From Desulfosporosinus youngiae DSM 17734 (lineage in GTDB: Bacteria; Bacillota; Desulfitobacteriia; Desulfitobacteriales; Desulfitobacteriaceae), in the NCBI RefSeq assembly GCF_000244895.1, contig NZ_CM001441.1, positions 1,488,001-1,552,000 on the forward strand: a DNA stretch of 64,000 bases, read 5' to 3'. This document shows, piece after piece, positions 18,015 through 26,083 of this stretch (the stretch's first letter is position 1; each line of letters begins with the position of its first letter). The translations under genes and the position numbers were made by a program. A model generated the notes under the pieces. The model did not search any database and was not told the origin of the DNA. It worked only from the letters and a program-made list of their open reading frames with translations.

Positions 18015-19118
18015 ATGAGGAAACTGTTAGGAGTCCTGGGGATTTTTTTCACACTGCTGGCCGGTTGTTCTTTAGAACAGTCTGCCTTAAATAAGGAAAC
18101 ATCAATGCTTGAGGTATTGGAGGAGTTCTATGGAAATACCCGTGAACCTATCCTGATCTTTGAGCAGGTTTCTTTTGAAGGCGGCACCCTGGTGCTGGCC
18201 GAAAGGTTGATGGATGGAGAAAACTATCCCGATCTTCATTTTGTTGATGATCAAAACCAGGTGACCCACCTTACACAGGGCAGCTATTGCTGGACCCTGA
18301 ATTATACACAGTTCAGAGGACATTACATCTATTTCGGGCTGGCAGGGGTTGAAACACGTCAATACGGAGGTAACCCGACTCTTGCGGAAAGACTGGAGGC
18401 TTTTTTCCCGGATAGAACCATTAGTGTATCACCCAGCAATAGGGTCATTGAAAACAGGGATCTTAGCGAGAGGGGCAGGCGGATTGATAATCCCCAAGGG
18501 TATATAATGCCTGTTCCGGGCAGGGATATCCCTGAAAATCTAGTGGTTGTTCTCAACAATGGAGAAAAGAAATCTCTTACAGAAATCCATACCGGCCGCA
18601 ATTCAGAATATAGGCCGGATTATCTTAAGTCCAAGCAGGCGGAGGTCTATAATTCCTTTGCTTTTACCTTTACCCCGATGTTGACTCCCCTGGAATGGGA
18701 TAAAGGTTACAAGGATGGGGAGATTTGCCTTGAGGGGCAGACGGATTGGAACGGCAACCGCAATGCTCTTTTTTTGCAGGCGGCCGGGCATATGAGTCCC
18801 TCGGATTCCTATATCCTCCCTCAGGATATAAAACCCTTGTATCTTTCAGATCATAGCCGCAGACTGGCACATTTCTCGGCAGGTGAGACAGTTACCATAA
18901 AGTTTCCCGGAAAAAGAGCGCTTATGGATTGTCGCCTTCTGAAGCTGACGAGAGAAAAGGTTGAAAAAGAAATAGGGCAGGATAACCTTGCTTTAATACA
19001 GGCAGATGAAAAGAGCCGGATCAGCTTGCCAAAGGATAAAGGATCTTATCTGTTTTTGCTGCGTACTCAGGAAGAGGGCAGTATTCAAACCTACACAGGG
19101 ATATTGATGATTGATTAG
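18015..19118 (+). CDS. Lipoprotein of unknown function
   Basis: 367 residues with a type II signal peptide: MRKLLGVLGIFFTLLAGCS, lipobox LLAGC with Cys18. The mature protein would be anchored on the outer face of the membrane. No enzymatic motif is recognised; the body has many aromatic and charged residues in beta-rich stretches. ATG 18015 follows AGAGGGGGATG. The next gene starts within about 65 bp, so they may be co-transcribed. Confidence 0.75.
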   Translation: MRKLLGVLGIFFTLLAGCSLEQSALNKETSMLEVLEEFYGNTREPILIFEQVSFEGGTLVLAERLMDGENYPDLHFVDDQNQVTHLTQGSYCWTLNYTQFRGHYIYFGLAGVETRQYGGNPTLAERLEAFFPDRTISVSPSNRVIENRDLSERGRRIDNPQGYIMPVPGRDIPENLVVVLNNGEKKSLTEIHTGRNSEYRPDYLKSKQAEVYNSFAFTFTPMLTPLEWDKGYKDGEICLEGQTDWNGNRNALFLQAAGHMSPSDSYILPQDIKPLYLSDHSRRLAHFSAGETVTIKFPGKRALMDCRLLKLTREKVEKEIGQDNLALIQADEKSRISLPKDKGSYLFLLRTQEEGSIQTYTGILMID

Positions 19119-19183
19119 GAAAAGTGTTTGGAATGAGGCTGGGTACATTCGCAGGTAAAGAGTTTACAGAGGGGGGAGAGATT

Positions 19184-20323
19184 TTGGCGGAAGAGGATGT
19201 CATAAAGCGGGAAGAGGCGGCGCTGCAAGTGCGGCAAATGGGAAAAATGATGGCTTCGTTATTTTACCATATGGCAAAGGAAGTTCTTAGCGAGCTGGGT
19301 GAGGTGCGGGGCACGGAACTGGTCGGGAGAGCCATAAAAGCCTATGGCAGCGAACGAGGAGAGCAGCACAGGGAACGTGTTTTGGCAGCGGGAATAGAAC
19401 ATCTGCCGGAAAATTATGTAGAGCTGGGTGACCTTCCTTACTTAGGATGGGATGTTGAAAAGGTGGTGCCTGAGGAAAATAAGACACATATAAAAATTAC
19501 CTACTGCCCTTTGGCCGAATATTGGCAAGAGAAGGGAGCAGCCAAGATAGGGCGTCTTTATTGCGGCGTTGATCAGGCTAAGTATGAAGCTTTTCACCCG
19601 GACAGTGAGTATATTCACCTGAAAAACAGGCTGGACGGTGATGAGTGCTGTGAAATGGTATGCCGGCAAAAACAGGCCATGGCTAAGGTTAAACAAATAA
19701 GAGATGATTGCCGGAAAAGATTAATTCCGTATACCCTCAAAGCCTTTGCCGAGCTGCCGGCAATGGAGGACCCCCAAATCCTGGACATGGGCTGCGGATC
19801 AGGGGTACCCGCCTTAACGTTGCTGGAAACTTATCCCGGCCGCCTTTGGGCTGTGGATACGGATGCAGAAAGCCTGGAATGGCTCAGGGAGAAAGCTCAG
19901 GCTCGAAACCTTGCCGCCAGAATAAACATCATCCGGGCATCTTTATTTGATGTCAGTTTGCCCGGGGAGTCCTTTGATATCGTTTTAGCTGAAGGGATGC
20001 TCAATGTGGTAGGTTTTGAGAAGGGGCTACCGGCTTTGGTCCGGTTTCTCAAGCCCGGAGGATATTTGATTATCCATGATGAGTTAACGGATGATGAAGC
20101 AAAGCAGAGGATTTTTGCCAGGCATCATTTGGAAGTGCTCCAGACCTTTGAGTTGGATGCCAATGTGTGGTGGCAGGGTTATTTTGCTTGCCTTGAAGCT
20201 TTAATTCAAAGGGAGGAGACTATTTCGCTGTATGAAAAGGAACTAGGTGAAATCTCCGACATTAAAAACCACCCTGAACAGTTTTGTTCCGTATATCATG
20301 TCTTGCGAAAATCATTCCTATAG
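19184..20323 (+). CDS. ATC-hydrolase-like domain fused to SAM-dependent methyltransferase
   Basis: About 379 residues in two parts. The N-terminal 170 resemble the L-2-amino-thiazoline-4-carboxylate hydrolase-like family (ITYCPLAEYWQEKGAAKIG, YCGVDQAKYEAFHP, DGDECCEMVCR). The C-terminal half is a Rossmann methyltransferase with SAM motif I ILDMGCGSGVPALTLLE, motif II acidic end LWAVDTD and FDIVLAEGMLNVV. The joined arrangement suggests a small-molecule methylation with substrate recognition by the first domain; the substrate is unknown. TTG at 19184 behind GGGGGGAGAG is my preferred start. A GTG at 19124 is in frame but lacks a good RBS. Confidence 0.72.
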   Translation: MAEEDVIKREEAALQVRQMGKMMASLFYHMAKEVLSELGEVRGTELVGRAIKAYGSERGEQHRERVLAAGIEHLPENYVELGDLPYLGWDVEKVVPEENKTHIKITYCPLAEYWQEKGAAKIGRLYCGVDQAKYEAFHPDSEYIHLKNRLDGDECCEMVCRQKQAMAKVKQIRDDCRKRLIPYTLKAFAELPAMEDPQILDMGCGSGVPALTLLETYPGRLWAVDTDAESLEWLREKAQARNLAARINIIRASLFDVSLPGESFDIVLAEGMLNVVGFEKGLPALVRFLKPGGYLIIHDELTDDEAKQRIFARHHLEVLQTFELDANVWWQGYFACLEALIQREETISLYEKELGEISDIKNHPEQFCSVYHVLRKSFL

Positions 20324-20554
20324 GAATGTGCCGGATAATACCTGCCCCAACGGCCGTGTTTATTGTTACGCTAATCATAGTCCGGCTGCCGCTCTGGAGG
20401 GATACAACTCTCACCGGCCGGACAGCGGCATCCTTTGCGGTTCAATAGGAGAGGGGAAAAAACCACGGACAGAAAGGTCAAATCCCGTAAGCGGCGGCAG
20501 TTCAGTTTGTTTTAGCAGGGATTCAGTTTGAAAAATAAGAGGCGGGTGTATTTG

Positions 20555-21076
20555 ATGGATACTCTGGATGACTCAGGAAGAGACAGGGAAAGAAAAAGGA
20601 CCATCGTCTGGGATGACCCTCAAATAAACAAAAGAGATGCGGTGTCAGCCATTTCCGGACTGGATTACCTGAGAAGTATAAGGGACGGTAAAATCAGCCC
20701 GCCGCCGGCTGCAAAACTGATCGGCTATCAGCTCAAAGATGTTGACTATGGCTTTGCGGCATTTGAACTTCATCCTGGAGAGCACCACTATAATCCTTTT
20801 GCCACCGTTCATGGTGGAATTCTTTCTACGCTGCTGGACACCGCAATGACTGCTGCGGTGCTTACAACCCTTCCGCAGAATATAACTTGTTCCACGGTTG
20901 AGATTAAAGTGAACTTTATCAAACCTGTCACTGCTGAAAGCAAATTGGTGCGCTGTGAGGCCAAGATTATCCATAGCGGAAGAAAATTAGCTACTGTTGA
21001 AGGGCGCATAAAAGGCGGAAATGATGAATTATATGCTCATGGAGTGAGTACATGTCTGATTTTCAAGGTTAATTGA
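20555..21076 (+). CDS. PaaI-type hotdog-fold thioesterase
   Basis: About 173 residues. The hotdog core is seen in HYNPFATVHGGILSTLLDTAM (the active-site HGG loop), ITCSTVEIKVNFIKPVT and CEAKIIHSGRKLATVEGRI. Members hydrolyse acyl- or aryl-CoA thioesters. The N-terminal 50 residues are charged and not part of the fold. ATG 20555 with an AGGCGGG RBS is preferred to an upstream TTG. The preceding 20324-20554 shows no supportable gene. Confidence 0.8.
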   Translation: MDTLDDSGRDRERKRTIVWDDPQINKRDAVSAISGLDYLRSIRDGKISPPPAAKLIGYQLKDVDYGFAAFELHPGEHHYNPFATVHGGILSTLLDTAMTAAVLTTLPQNITCSTVEIKVNFIKPVTAESKLVRCEAKIIHSGRKLATVEGRIKGGNDELYAHGVSTCLIFKVN

Positions 21077-21299
21077 GCCTACCATTAAAGCCATTGAATA
21101 CGGCAACTATAACCTGATCCGCAAAATCAACTCAGCTTTTGCCATTACCCTGCCGATTTTTAAGCAGTGTTTGGTGCAGGCGATTATGCTGAAGCAGAAT
21201 TTTGTTAATCGGGGGATTATTCGGCAGAACGTTTGGGGAGCGTGCCGCTTTGGGTTTGTGGGAAACCTGGAGGGGGACGCTCTTTTTGGGGGGGTATGA
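21072..21299 (+). pseudogene. TelA-like fragment 1
   Basis: A 75-codon open stretch without a start, overlapping the end of the thioesterase gene. Its first 45 residues (AIEYGNYNLIRKINSAF, then ITLPIFKQCLVQAIMLKQ) match the late-middle part of the toxic anion resistance protein TelA family as I know it. Homology fades after MLKQ. A second TelA-like piece lies 675 bp downstream (21974), with a toxin-antitoxin pair between them. Read as a remnant of one gene. Confidence 0.6.
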
Positions 21300-21328
21300 A
21301 TGTGAAAAGGTCCTCCTTATTGGAGGAC

Positions 21329-21706
21329 CTACTTGTTTCTTCCATGTATTATTTCAAGCTCATTTACTAAGTAATTAAAGCTATTTTCATCCATCTTTAT
21401 AATATAATCTTCAGGCTTAACTACACTTATAAGATACTCACTGGAATATCTCAACAAAAATAGACCTTTTACCCACGATGGCTTAGTAAAACCATTGTTG
21501 CGCCAATTCAAAATTGGGATCTTGAATTGATCGTAATAGGAGGAAGAATTGCTTGGAGGTTGAGAAGTTGTTGATACTAAAACAAATAATTCATCTGCTG
21601 TACCACCAACAATTATTGATGGTCTTCTTTTGCTACTAAATGAATCATCTTCAAATTCAACATCTAACCAAAAAATATCTCCAACACTAAACTCCATTCT
21701 TATCAA
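21329..21706 (-). CDS. PemK/MazF-like endoribonuclease toxin
   Basis: 125 residues. The N-terminus FSVGDIFWLDVEFEDDS and KRRPSIIVGGTADELFVLVSTTSQPP match the first beta strands of PemK/MazF toxins, which cleave mRNA. The upstream gene abuts it (stop at 21707-21709) and is the likely antitoxin. The start may be TTG at 21706 or ATG at 21697; neither has an ideal RBS, consistent with translational coupling. The base composition is AT-rich compared with flanking sequence, suggesting acquisition. Confidence 0.75.
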   Translation of the reverse strand: MIRMEFSVGDIFWLDVEFEDDSFSSKRRPSIIVGGTADELFVLVSTTSQPPSNSSSYYDQFKIPILNWRNNGFTKPSWVKGLFLLRYSSEYLISVVKPEDYIIKMDENSFNYLVNELEIIHGRNK

Positions 21707-21898
21707 TCAATCCTCATAAATATAACGATGATCGGGATTATTTTTGTCTAATTGTATTTTGCCATTTTTAATTTTAGGGCTTATAGTTATATCCTTTAGT
21801 TTTTTTTCAGATAAAGATAAACCTTTATATGGTTTTTCTTCTTTTTTTACTAATGAAGGCATTTGTTCACGCTCCTCTTGAGGAGTATTCTTGTCCAT
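21707..21898 (-). CDS. Probable antitoxin partner of the PemK-like toxin
   Basis: 63 residues, highly charged, with Pro- and Lys-rich segments and no recognised DNA-binding fold, as often seen for the flexible toxin-wrapping part of antitoxins. ATG 21898 follows GGAGGTGGTAAG. It abuts the toxin start. Function is inferred from position only. Confidence 0.6.
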   Translation of the reverse strand: MDKNTPQEEREQMPSLVKKEEKPYKGLSLSEKKLKDITISPKIKNGKIQLDKNNPDHRYIYED

Positions 21899-21973
21899 AT
21901 CTTACCACCTCCACCGAACCGTTACAAGACTTTATGTCTAGCTTTGCCAATTTAGAAGAGGATAAATCTATAG

Positions 21974-22156
21974 GTGGCTAAGCTGGCCTTGGGCAGCTCC
22001 GTAAGTATCGAAGCCCTGGAGCAGTTTTGGCAGACCATTGTCAAGGGGATCGAGGAAACGAAGGCGATTCAGGATGAAATGAGGCAGACCATAACCTGGG
22101 ATAAGGGTGTTTTTTGCAAGACCTTTTTCATGATAAGGGGGCTTTACCGAATCTAA
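21974..22156 (+). pseudogene. TelA-like fragment 2
   Basis: The first 40 residues (KLALGSSVSIEALEQFWQTI, then VKGIEETKAIQDEMRQ) match the C-terminal helical region of TelA-family proteins. The rest of the frame diverges. There is no RBS, and an in-frame stop lies just upstream. It fits downstream of fragment 1 in a TelA-like gene now broken by the toxin-antitoxin region. Confidence 0.6.
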
Positions 22157-22373
22157 ATTATAGAACCCAAGGAGTAGAATAAATATGGGGCTCAATGGCT
22201 TCATATAATAGCGAATTCCCAAAATCTGAGATGATATGAATGATAAACGTCTTTGAAAGAAAATAAGACGCAACAGCAGATAACTTCTAGAGATTTATGA
22301 GGGTTCTAGATGGAGAAAAAGCCATTGATTAAAATCAATAGCTAAAAGGAAAGTAATAATTGAACCCTATTTT

Positions 22374-24299
22374 CTAGGACCTGCCAGATATCATAACCCA
22401 CTTGTCATATAATAAATTAAGCCGACTTTCAATAGTTTCCCGTTCATGCTGAAACGAAGCAAGTTTTGCTGAGTCAAAAGAAATTACAGGATCAGACATT
22501 TGAGCCTCAATATCAAGAATTTGCTGTTCCAGTGCGTTTATTTCCTTTTCCAGTTGAGTGGCTGCCAGACACGGATCAGCCGCCTTAGCGACAGACGCTT
22601 TAACTGGCTGCCCCCGTTTATTAGTAAGACTTGCCGGACTGTCCGTTTTACCTACGATCTTAATAATTTGTTTGGCCTTTCTCTCCAGATAGTCATTATA
22701 ATTACCCAAGTAGGCAGTAATCTCGCCTTGGTCAAGTACCCAAACCTTGTGAGCCAAACGATTGATAAAATACCGGTCGTGAGAGACCGCCAGCAGCGTG
22801 CCGGGAAACTCTTCCAAGGCTTCTTCCAGAGCTTCCCGGGAGTCAATATCCAGGTGATTCGTAGGCTCATCGAGCAATAACAGGTTGGGCTTTTGATACA
22901 TGAGTAAGGCCAGTTGCAGCCGGCTCCATTCTCCGCCGGACAAACAGCCAATCTTCTGGAAAACGTCGGAACCGTAGAAGAGAAATTTTGCTAACTGTTT
23001 TCTAGCTTCACCTTCTTCCATATCCAGTTCTGCGCGGAAATATTGAAGGACGGTTTGGTCGGACTTGAGGGGTGCACTGTCTTGGGAGAGATAGCCGATG
23101 TCAACTCGTGAGCCAAGGCTTATTTCACCTTGATCCGGGTTTTCCTGATCTAAGATCAATTTTAGAAGAGTACTTTTCCCGCAGCCGTTTTTTCCGATGA
23201 GGACGATCCGTTCGCCGTAAAATAGCTGGGCACTGACTTGGCTTAAAAGCGAGCGGTTAGCATAGGCTTTGCTGATTCCCTCCAGTGAAATCACTTGCTT
23301 TCCGGAACGGTCACTTTGTTCAAGATGCAGGTCGATTTTTTTGTGTTCTAAGGTCGGCCTCTTTAACTTAATCATGCGATCTAAGGCCTTTTGCATGGAT
23401 GCGGCGCGGCGGTGAAAACCGGGATTTGGTGGATTGGAGCGGTTGCCCCACTCAATTAATTGTTTGATGGATTCCTGCATCTTTTTAATCTTTTTCTGTT
23501 GTTCCTGATAATTTGTAAACTCTGAGAGCAGGCGGCTCTCTTTTTCTTTCTGATAGCCGGTATAGTTCGTTTGATAGGTTACGGCTTCCCCGTCTTCCAG
23601 TTCAATGATTTTAGTGATCACACTGTTTAAAAAGTAGCGGTCATGAGAAACAACGATGACGGTGCCCCTATAGTTATTTAAAAAAGTCTCAAGCCATTCA
23701 ATGGAAGAAATATCCAGGTGATTGGTGGGTTCGTCCAGTATTAAAAGGTCAGGCTGCGTCAATAGTAAGGCTGCTAAACCCACCTTCGTTTTTTCTCCGC
23801 CGGATAAAGAGGAAAATGGCCGTGGATAGTCATCCAACCTGATACCCAGTCCGTTGGCAATCCCGTCGATGCGGGAAGAGATTTGGTATCCGCCCGCCTC
23901 TTCGAACTTCTCCTGAAGTCTGCCATATTCCAGCATAAGCTGACTAAGTGTATTATTCCCGGCGTTCATGGGGGCGGACATTTTTTGCTCTAATCCTTCC
24001 AGTTGCTGCTGCCATTTCTTTACTTCTTGAAAGCACTGTTCCAATACTTCATAGACGCTCATTTTGTCATCATATTCAGGGGCCTGAGCTAAGAAGCCAA
24101 TCCTGGTATTTCTGCGTATGGCGATTTGCCCTTGTTCAGGCTGAAGGGATCCGATGATTAACTTTAAAATTGTGGACTTTCCTGTTCCGTTACGGCCTAT
24201 TAGACCGACTCGTTCTCCTTGCTTAATTTCAAAGGAGACATCGGTAAGCACCTCATTGGCGCCAAACGATAGCTTGATGTGTCGAAAATCAATAATCAT
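22374..24299 (-). CDS. ABC-F family ATPase (ribosome-associated, possible antibiotic resistance)
   Basis: 641 residues from ATG 24299 (RBS TGAGGAG). Two ABC domains without membrane segments: Walker A GRNGTGKST and GKNGCGKST, signatures LSGGEKTK and LSGGEWSR, Walker B LLILDEPTNHLD and LLLLDEPTNHLD. The roughly 80-residue inter-domain linker (NYQEQQKKIKKMQESI ... RAASMQKALDRM) is the P-site tRNA interaction motif region of ABC-F proteins. A short coiled-coil C-terminal extension follows. Such proteins act on the ribosome, some dislodging antibiotics. A leader peptide and terminator upstream suggest drug-inducible attenuation, favouring a resistance role. Substrate class cannot be read from sequence alone. 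Confidence 0.9.
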   Translation of the reverse strand: MIIDFRHIKLSFGANEVLTDVSFEIKQGERVGLIGRNGTGKSTILKLIIGSLQPEQGQIAIRRNTRIGFLAQAPEYDDKMSVYEVLEQCFQEVKKWQQQLEGLEQKMSAPMNAGNNTLSQLMLEYGRLQEKFEEAGGYQISSRIDGIANGLGIRLDDYPRPFSSLSGGEKTKVGLAALLLTQPDLLILDEPTNHLDISSIEWLETFLNNYRGTVIVVSHDRYFLNSVITKIIELEDGEAVTYQTNYTGYQKEKESRLLSEFTNYQEQQKKIKKMQESIKQLIEWGNRSNPPNPGFHRRAASMQKALDRMIKLKRPTLEHKKIDLHLEQSDRSGKQVISLEGISKAYANRSLLSQVSAQLFYGERIVLIGKNGCGKSTLLKLILDQENPDQGEISLGSRVDIGYLSQDSAPLKSDQTVLQYFRAELDMEEGEARKQLAKFLFYGSDVFQKIGCLSGGEWSRLQLALLMYQKPNLLLLDEPTNHLDIDSREALEEALEEFPGTLLAVSHDRYFINRLAHKVWVLDQGEITAYLGNYNDYLERKAKQIIKIVGKTDSPASLTNKRGQPVKASVAKAADPCLAATQLEKEINALEQQILDIEAQMSDPVISFDSAKLASFQHERETIESRLNLLYDKWVMISGRS

Positions 24300-24347
24300 G
24301 TTCATTCTCCTCAGGGGAAATGACACTTATAATACGGATTTAAGCAT

Positions 24348-24377
24348 AAAAAAACCGCAGGGAAATGTCCCTACGGT
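24348..24377 (-). terminator. Attenuator hairpin in the ABC-F leader
   Basis: On the minus strand, ACCGTAGGGA pairs with TCCCTGCGGT (one mismatch-type pair) across CATT, followed by seven Ts. It lies between the leader ORF stop and the ABC-F start. Just upstream, CGCA and TGCG segments (CCGCAAC ... GCTGCGACC) offer an alternative pairing that would remove the 5' arm of the terminator. Confidence 0.8.
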
Positions 24378-24400
24378 CGCAGCTTCAAATTTTGTTGCGG

Positions 24401-24553
24401 TTATGGTAGGTGTGTCATTTCGCAATTTTGTTGGTCCGTACTCGGTTGCTTAAAAATGGGCATAGCTATCCTGTTAAATGAAACTGCATACATAATTCCA
24501 AAGATTGCTATCGGCAACTGTTCAAGACGGAGCATTGCAAAATCGCGATTCAT
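24401..24553 (-). CDS. 50-residue leader peptide upstream of the ABC-F gene
   Basis: ATG 24553 has a very strong RBS (GAAGGAGG, 24563-24570) at ideal spacing. It encodes 50 residues, with a hydrophobic middle (LPIAIFGIMYAVSF) and the tail QNCEMTHLP, ending at 24401. The stop lies about 25 nt before the attenuator hairpin. Short translated leaders ahead of terminators are the known layout for antibiotic-inducible ABC-F and erm genes, where ribosome stalling lifts termination. It is unusually long for such a leader. Confidence 0.75.
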   Translation of the reverse strand: MNRDFAMLRLEQLPIAIFGIMYAVSFNRIAMPIFKQPSTDQQNCEMTHLP

Positions 24554-24639
24554 CCTACCACACCTCCTTCAGTGAATTAATACGAATATATTAACATAAT
24601 TCTTGTGGAATAATCAACCAAATTCTAAATAACCTCTGA

Positions 24640-24900
24640 GCGGGACAGTTGGGAAAACAGGCTTCAGGGCTTCAAGCGGCCATCCAAACGAAAGAGTTAA
24701 CATTAAGACGTTGCAGGAAAAACTGGTCGCAGCCAAGGAGAACGAAGCTCCGGCCGGGAAAGTCACCGCTCTGGGAAAAAGTCATTAAAGCCGCTCGGCT
24801 CAAGCTGACGGTCAGCAAAGTCAGCTTTCTCTATAATAGTATAGTCAGTGAATTCGAAGAGCTGCTAATACCAATCGAGGAGATTTTTATTTTTGAGTAG
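24640..24900 (+). pseudogene. Probable decayed coding sequence, identity unknown
   Basis: Short open pieces in different frames (for example IKTLQEKLVAAKENEAPAGK and AARLKLTVSKVSFLYNSIV) look like remains of a coding region broken by frameshifts and stops. I cannot name the family. From 24900 to 25190 I see only a weak hairpin with a T-tract (about 25113-25140). Confidence 0.3.
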
Positions 24901-25197
24901 TGTCACTGCTATGAATTCATTTCACGGTTAAGGCACACTCCATGGAATAATGGGCGGATAGGACTAATTGCCTGCCCGGATTCAGAAACATTATTACCTG
25001 TCAGGACGTCCTGTAAATCTGAGACACTTTAGAGCTTGAATCCGGCTTGGGGGATTAACACTTGGGTTCCGTTCTATGCCACTGTACATATGGTGTATGT
25101 TGTTACGAATTAATGCACCCGTCAGGGGCATTTTTTTATTGGGGATCAATTCCTGGCAGGCATCCAATCAACCGTGTTAACAGCAATGACAATACGC

Positions 25198-25251
25198 AAA
25201 ACAGCATATACTTGTATAAAATTGCATTAATAGATGTATAAAACAGCATAT
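25198..25251 (+). promoter_or_regulatory. Direct repeats upstream of the DeoR gene
   Basis: AAAACAGCATAT occurs at 25198-25209 and again at 25240-25251, 42 bp apart (four helical turns), just ahead of the DeoR-family gene. The spacing on one DNA face suggests an operator for autoregulation. The repeat is seen; the function is inferred. Confidence 0.5.
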
Positions 25252-25281
25252 CTGTGCTACAATTGGCTAGGGGGGTTAAGT

Positions 25282-26052
25282 ATGTTTGCTGAAGAACGTC
25301 AAGAGCTAATCCGTTTCAGGCTAAAGTCTCTCGGAAGGATATTTGCTAAAGAACTGGCGGAAGAATTTCAGGTTTCCATCGATACTATTCGCAGAGACCT
25401 CACAACGATGGAAGAGAACGGTCTTTTGAAAAGAACTCACGGTGGGGCAGTTCCTTTATCCAAAGTCAGAAGGTTTCCAATCGACGATCGTATTAGGTAC
25501 AGTGAGGGAACAGAACATCAAAACGCAGTGGCAAAGCTTGCCGTATCTTTTATAGAAGATGGCGACACTATATTTGTCGGTGGGGCCAGCATCCATTATG
25601 TATTATTGAAATACCTGCCCTTGGATCGTAATTATACAGTCATTACGAATTCACTCATTATTGCGGAAAAACTTCAACATTACAATAATATCGAAACATA
25701 TATCGTCTGTGGAAAAGTGAAAAGTGAAGAAGGAATCGTTGATCCTTTAGCGATTGAATTTATAAGAACTTTACGCTTAGATACGGCTTTCTTAACAGGT
25801 GGAGGAATTTCTGTAAAACATGGATTGAGCAGTTCGACTCCGGAAGGAGCGATTTTTCAAAGAACTGTTGCGGAGGTTTCGCGCCGGATAGTATGCCTTG
25901 CTAACTTTGACAAAGTGGGAACGGAGTTCTTTTCCAAAACGATTGATCTCAAGGACTTGGATATGCTTATAACTGATTGGGAAGCACCAGATGAGGAAAT
26001 TGCCAGAATCGAACAGTTGGGCGTTAAGGTCTTAATCGCAAAGGAAAATTAA
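25282..26052 (+). CDS. DeoR-family transcriptional regulator
   Basis: 256 residues. The N-terminal HTH_DeoR has the signature VSIDTIRRDLTTMEENGLLKRTHGGAVP (about residues 30-55). The C-terminal DeoRC sugar-phosphate sensor domain has DGDTIFVGGAS, YTVITNSLIIAEKL and FLTGGGISVKHGLSSSTPEGA. ATG 25282 is chosen, with AGGGGGG upstream. Such repressors usually sense a phosphorylated sugar. It precedes a sugar aminotransferase by 31 bp, so the pair may be an operon under DeoR control. Confidence 0.92.
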   Translation: MFAEERQELIRFRLKSLGRIFAKELAEEFQVSIDTIRRDLTTMEENGLLKRTHGGAVPLSKVRRFPIDDRIRYSEGTEHQNAVAKLAVSFIEDGDTIFVGGASIHYVLLKYLPLDRNYTVITNSLIIAEKLQHYNNIETYIVCGKVKSEEGIVDPLAIEFIRTLRLDTAFLTGGGISVKHGLSSSTPEGAIFQRTVAEVSRRIVCLANFDKVGTEFFSKTIDLKDLDMLITDWEAPDEEIARIEQLGVKVLIAKEN

Positions 26053-26083
26053 ATGCTTAAATTTCACAGGAGGAATTTTAATA

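Noticed and set aside
20247-20531. 94-codon frame between the methyltransferase and the thioesterase, and a possible riboswitch there
   Set aside because: Overlaps the methyltransferase end, has no RBS, and no known riboswitch consensus could be matched.
24900-25190. Possible T-box or other riboswitch upstream of the DeoR gene
   Set aside because: No T-box sequence, specifier loop or aptamer consensus was seen; only a weak hairpin with a T-tract.
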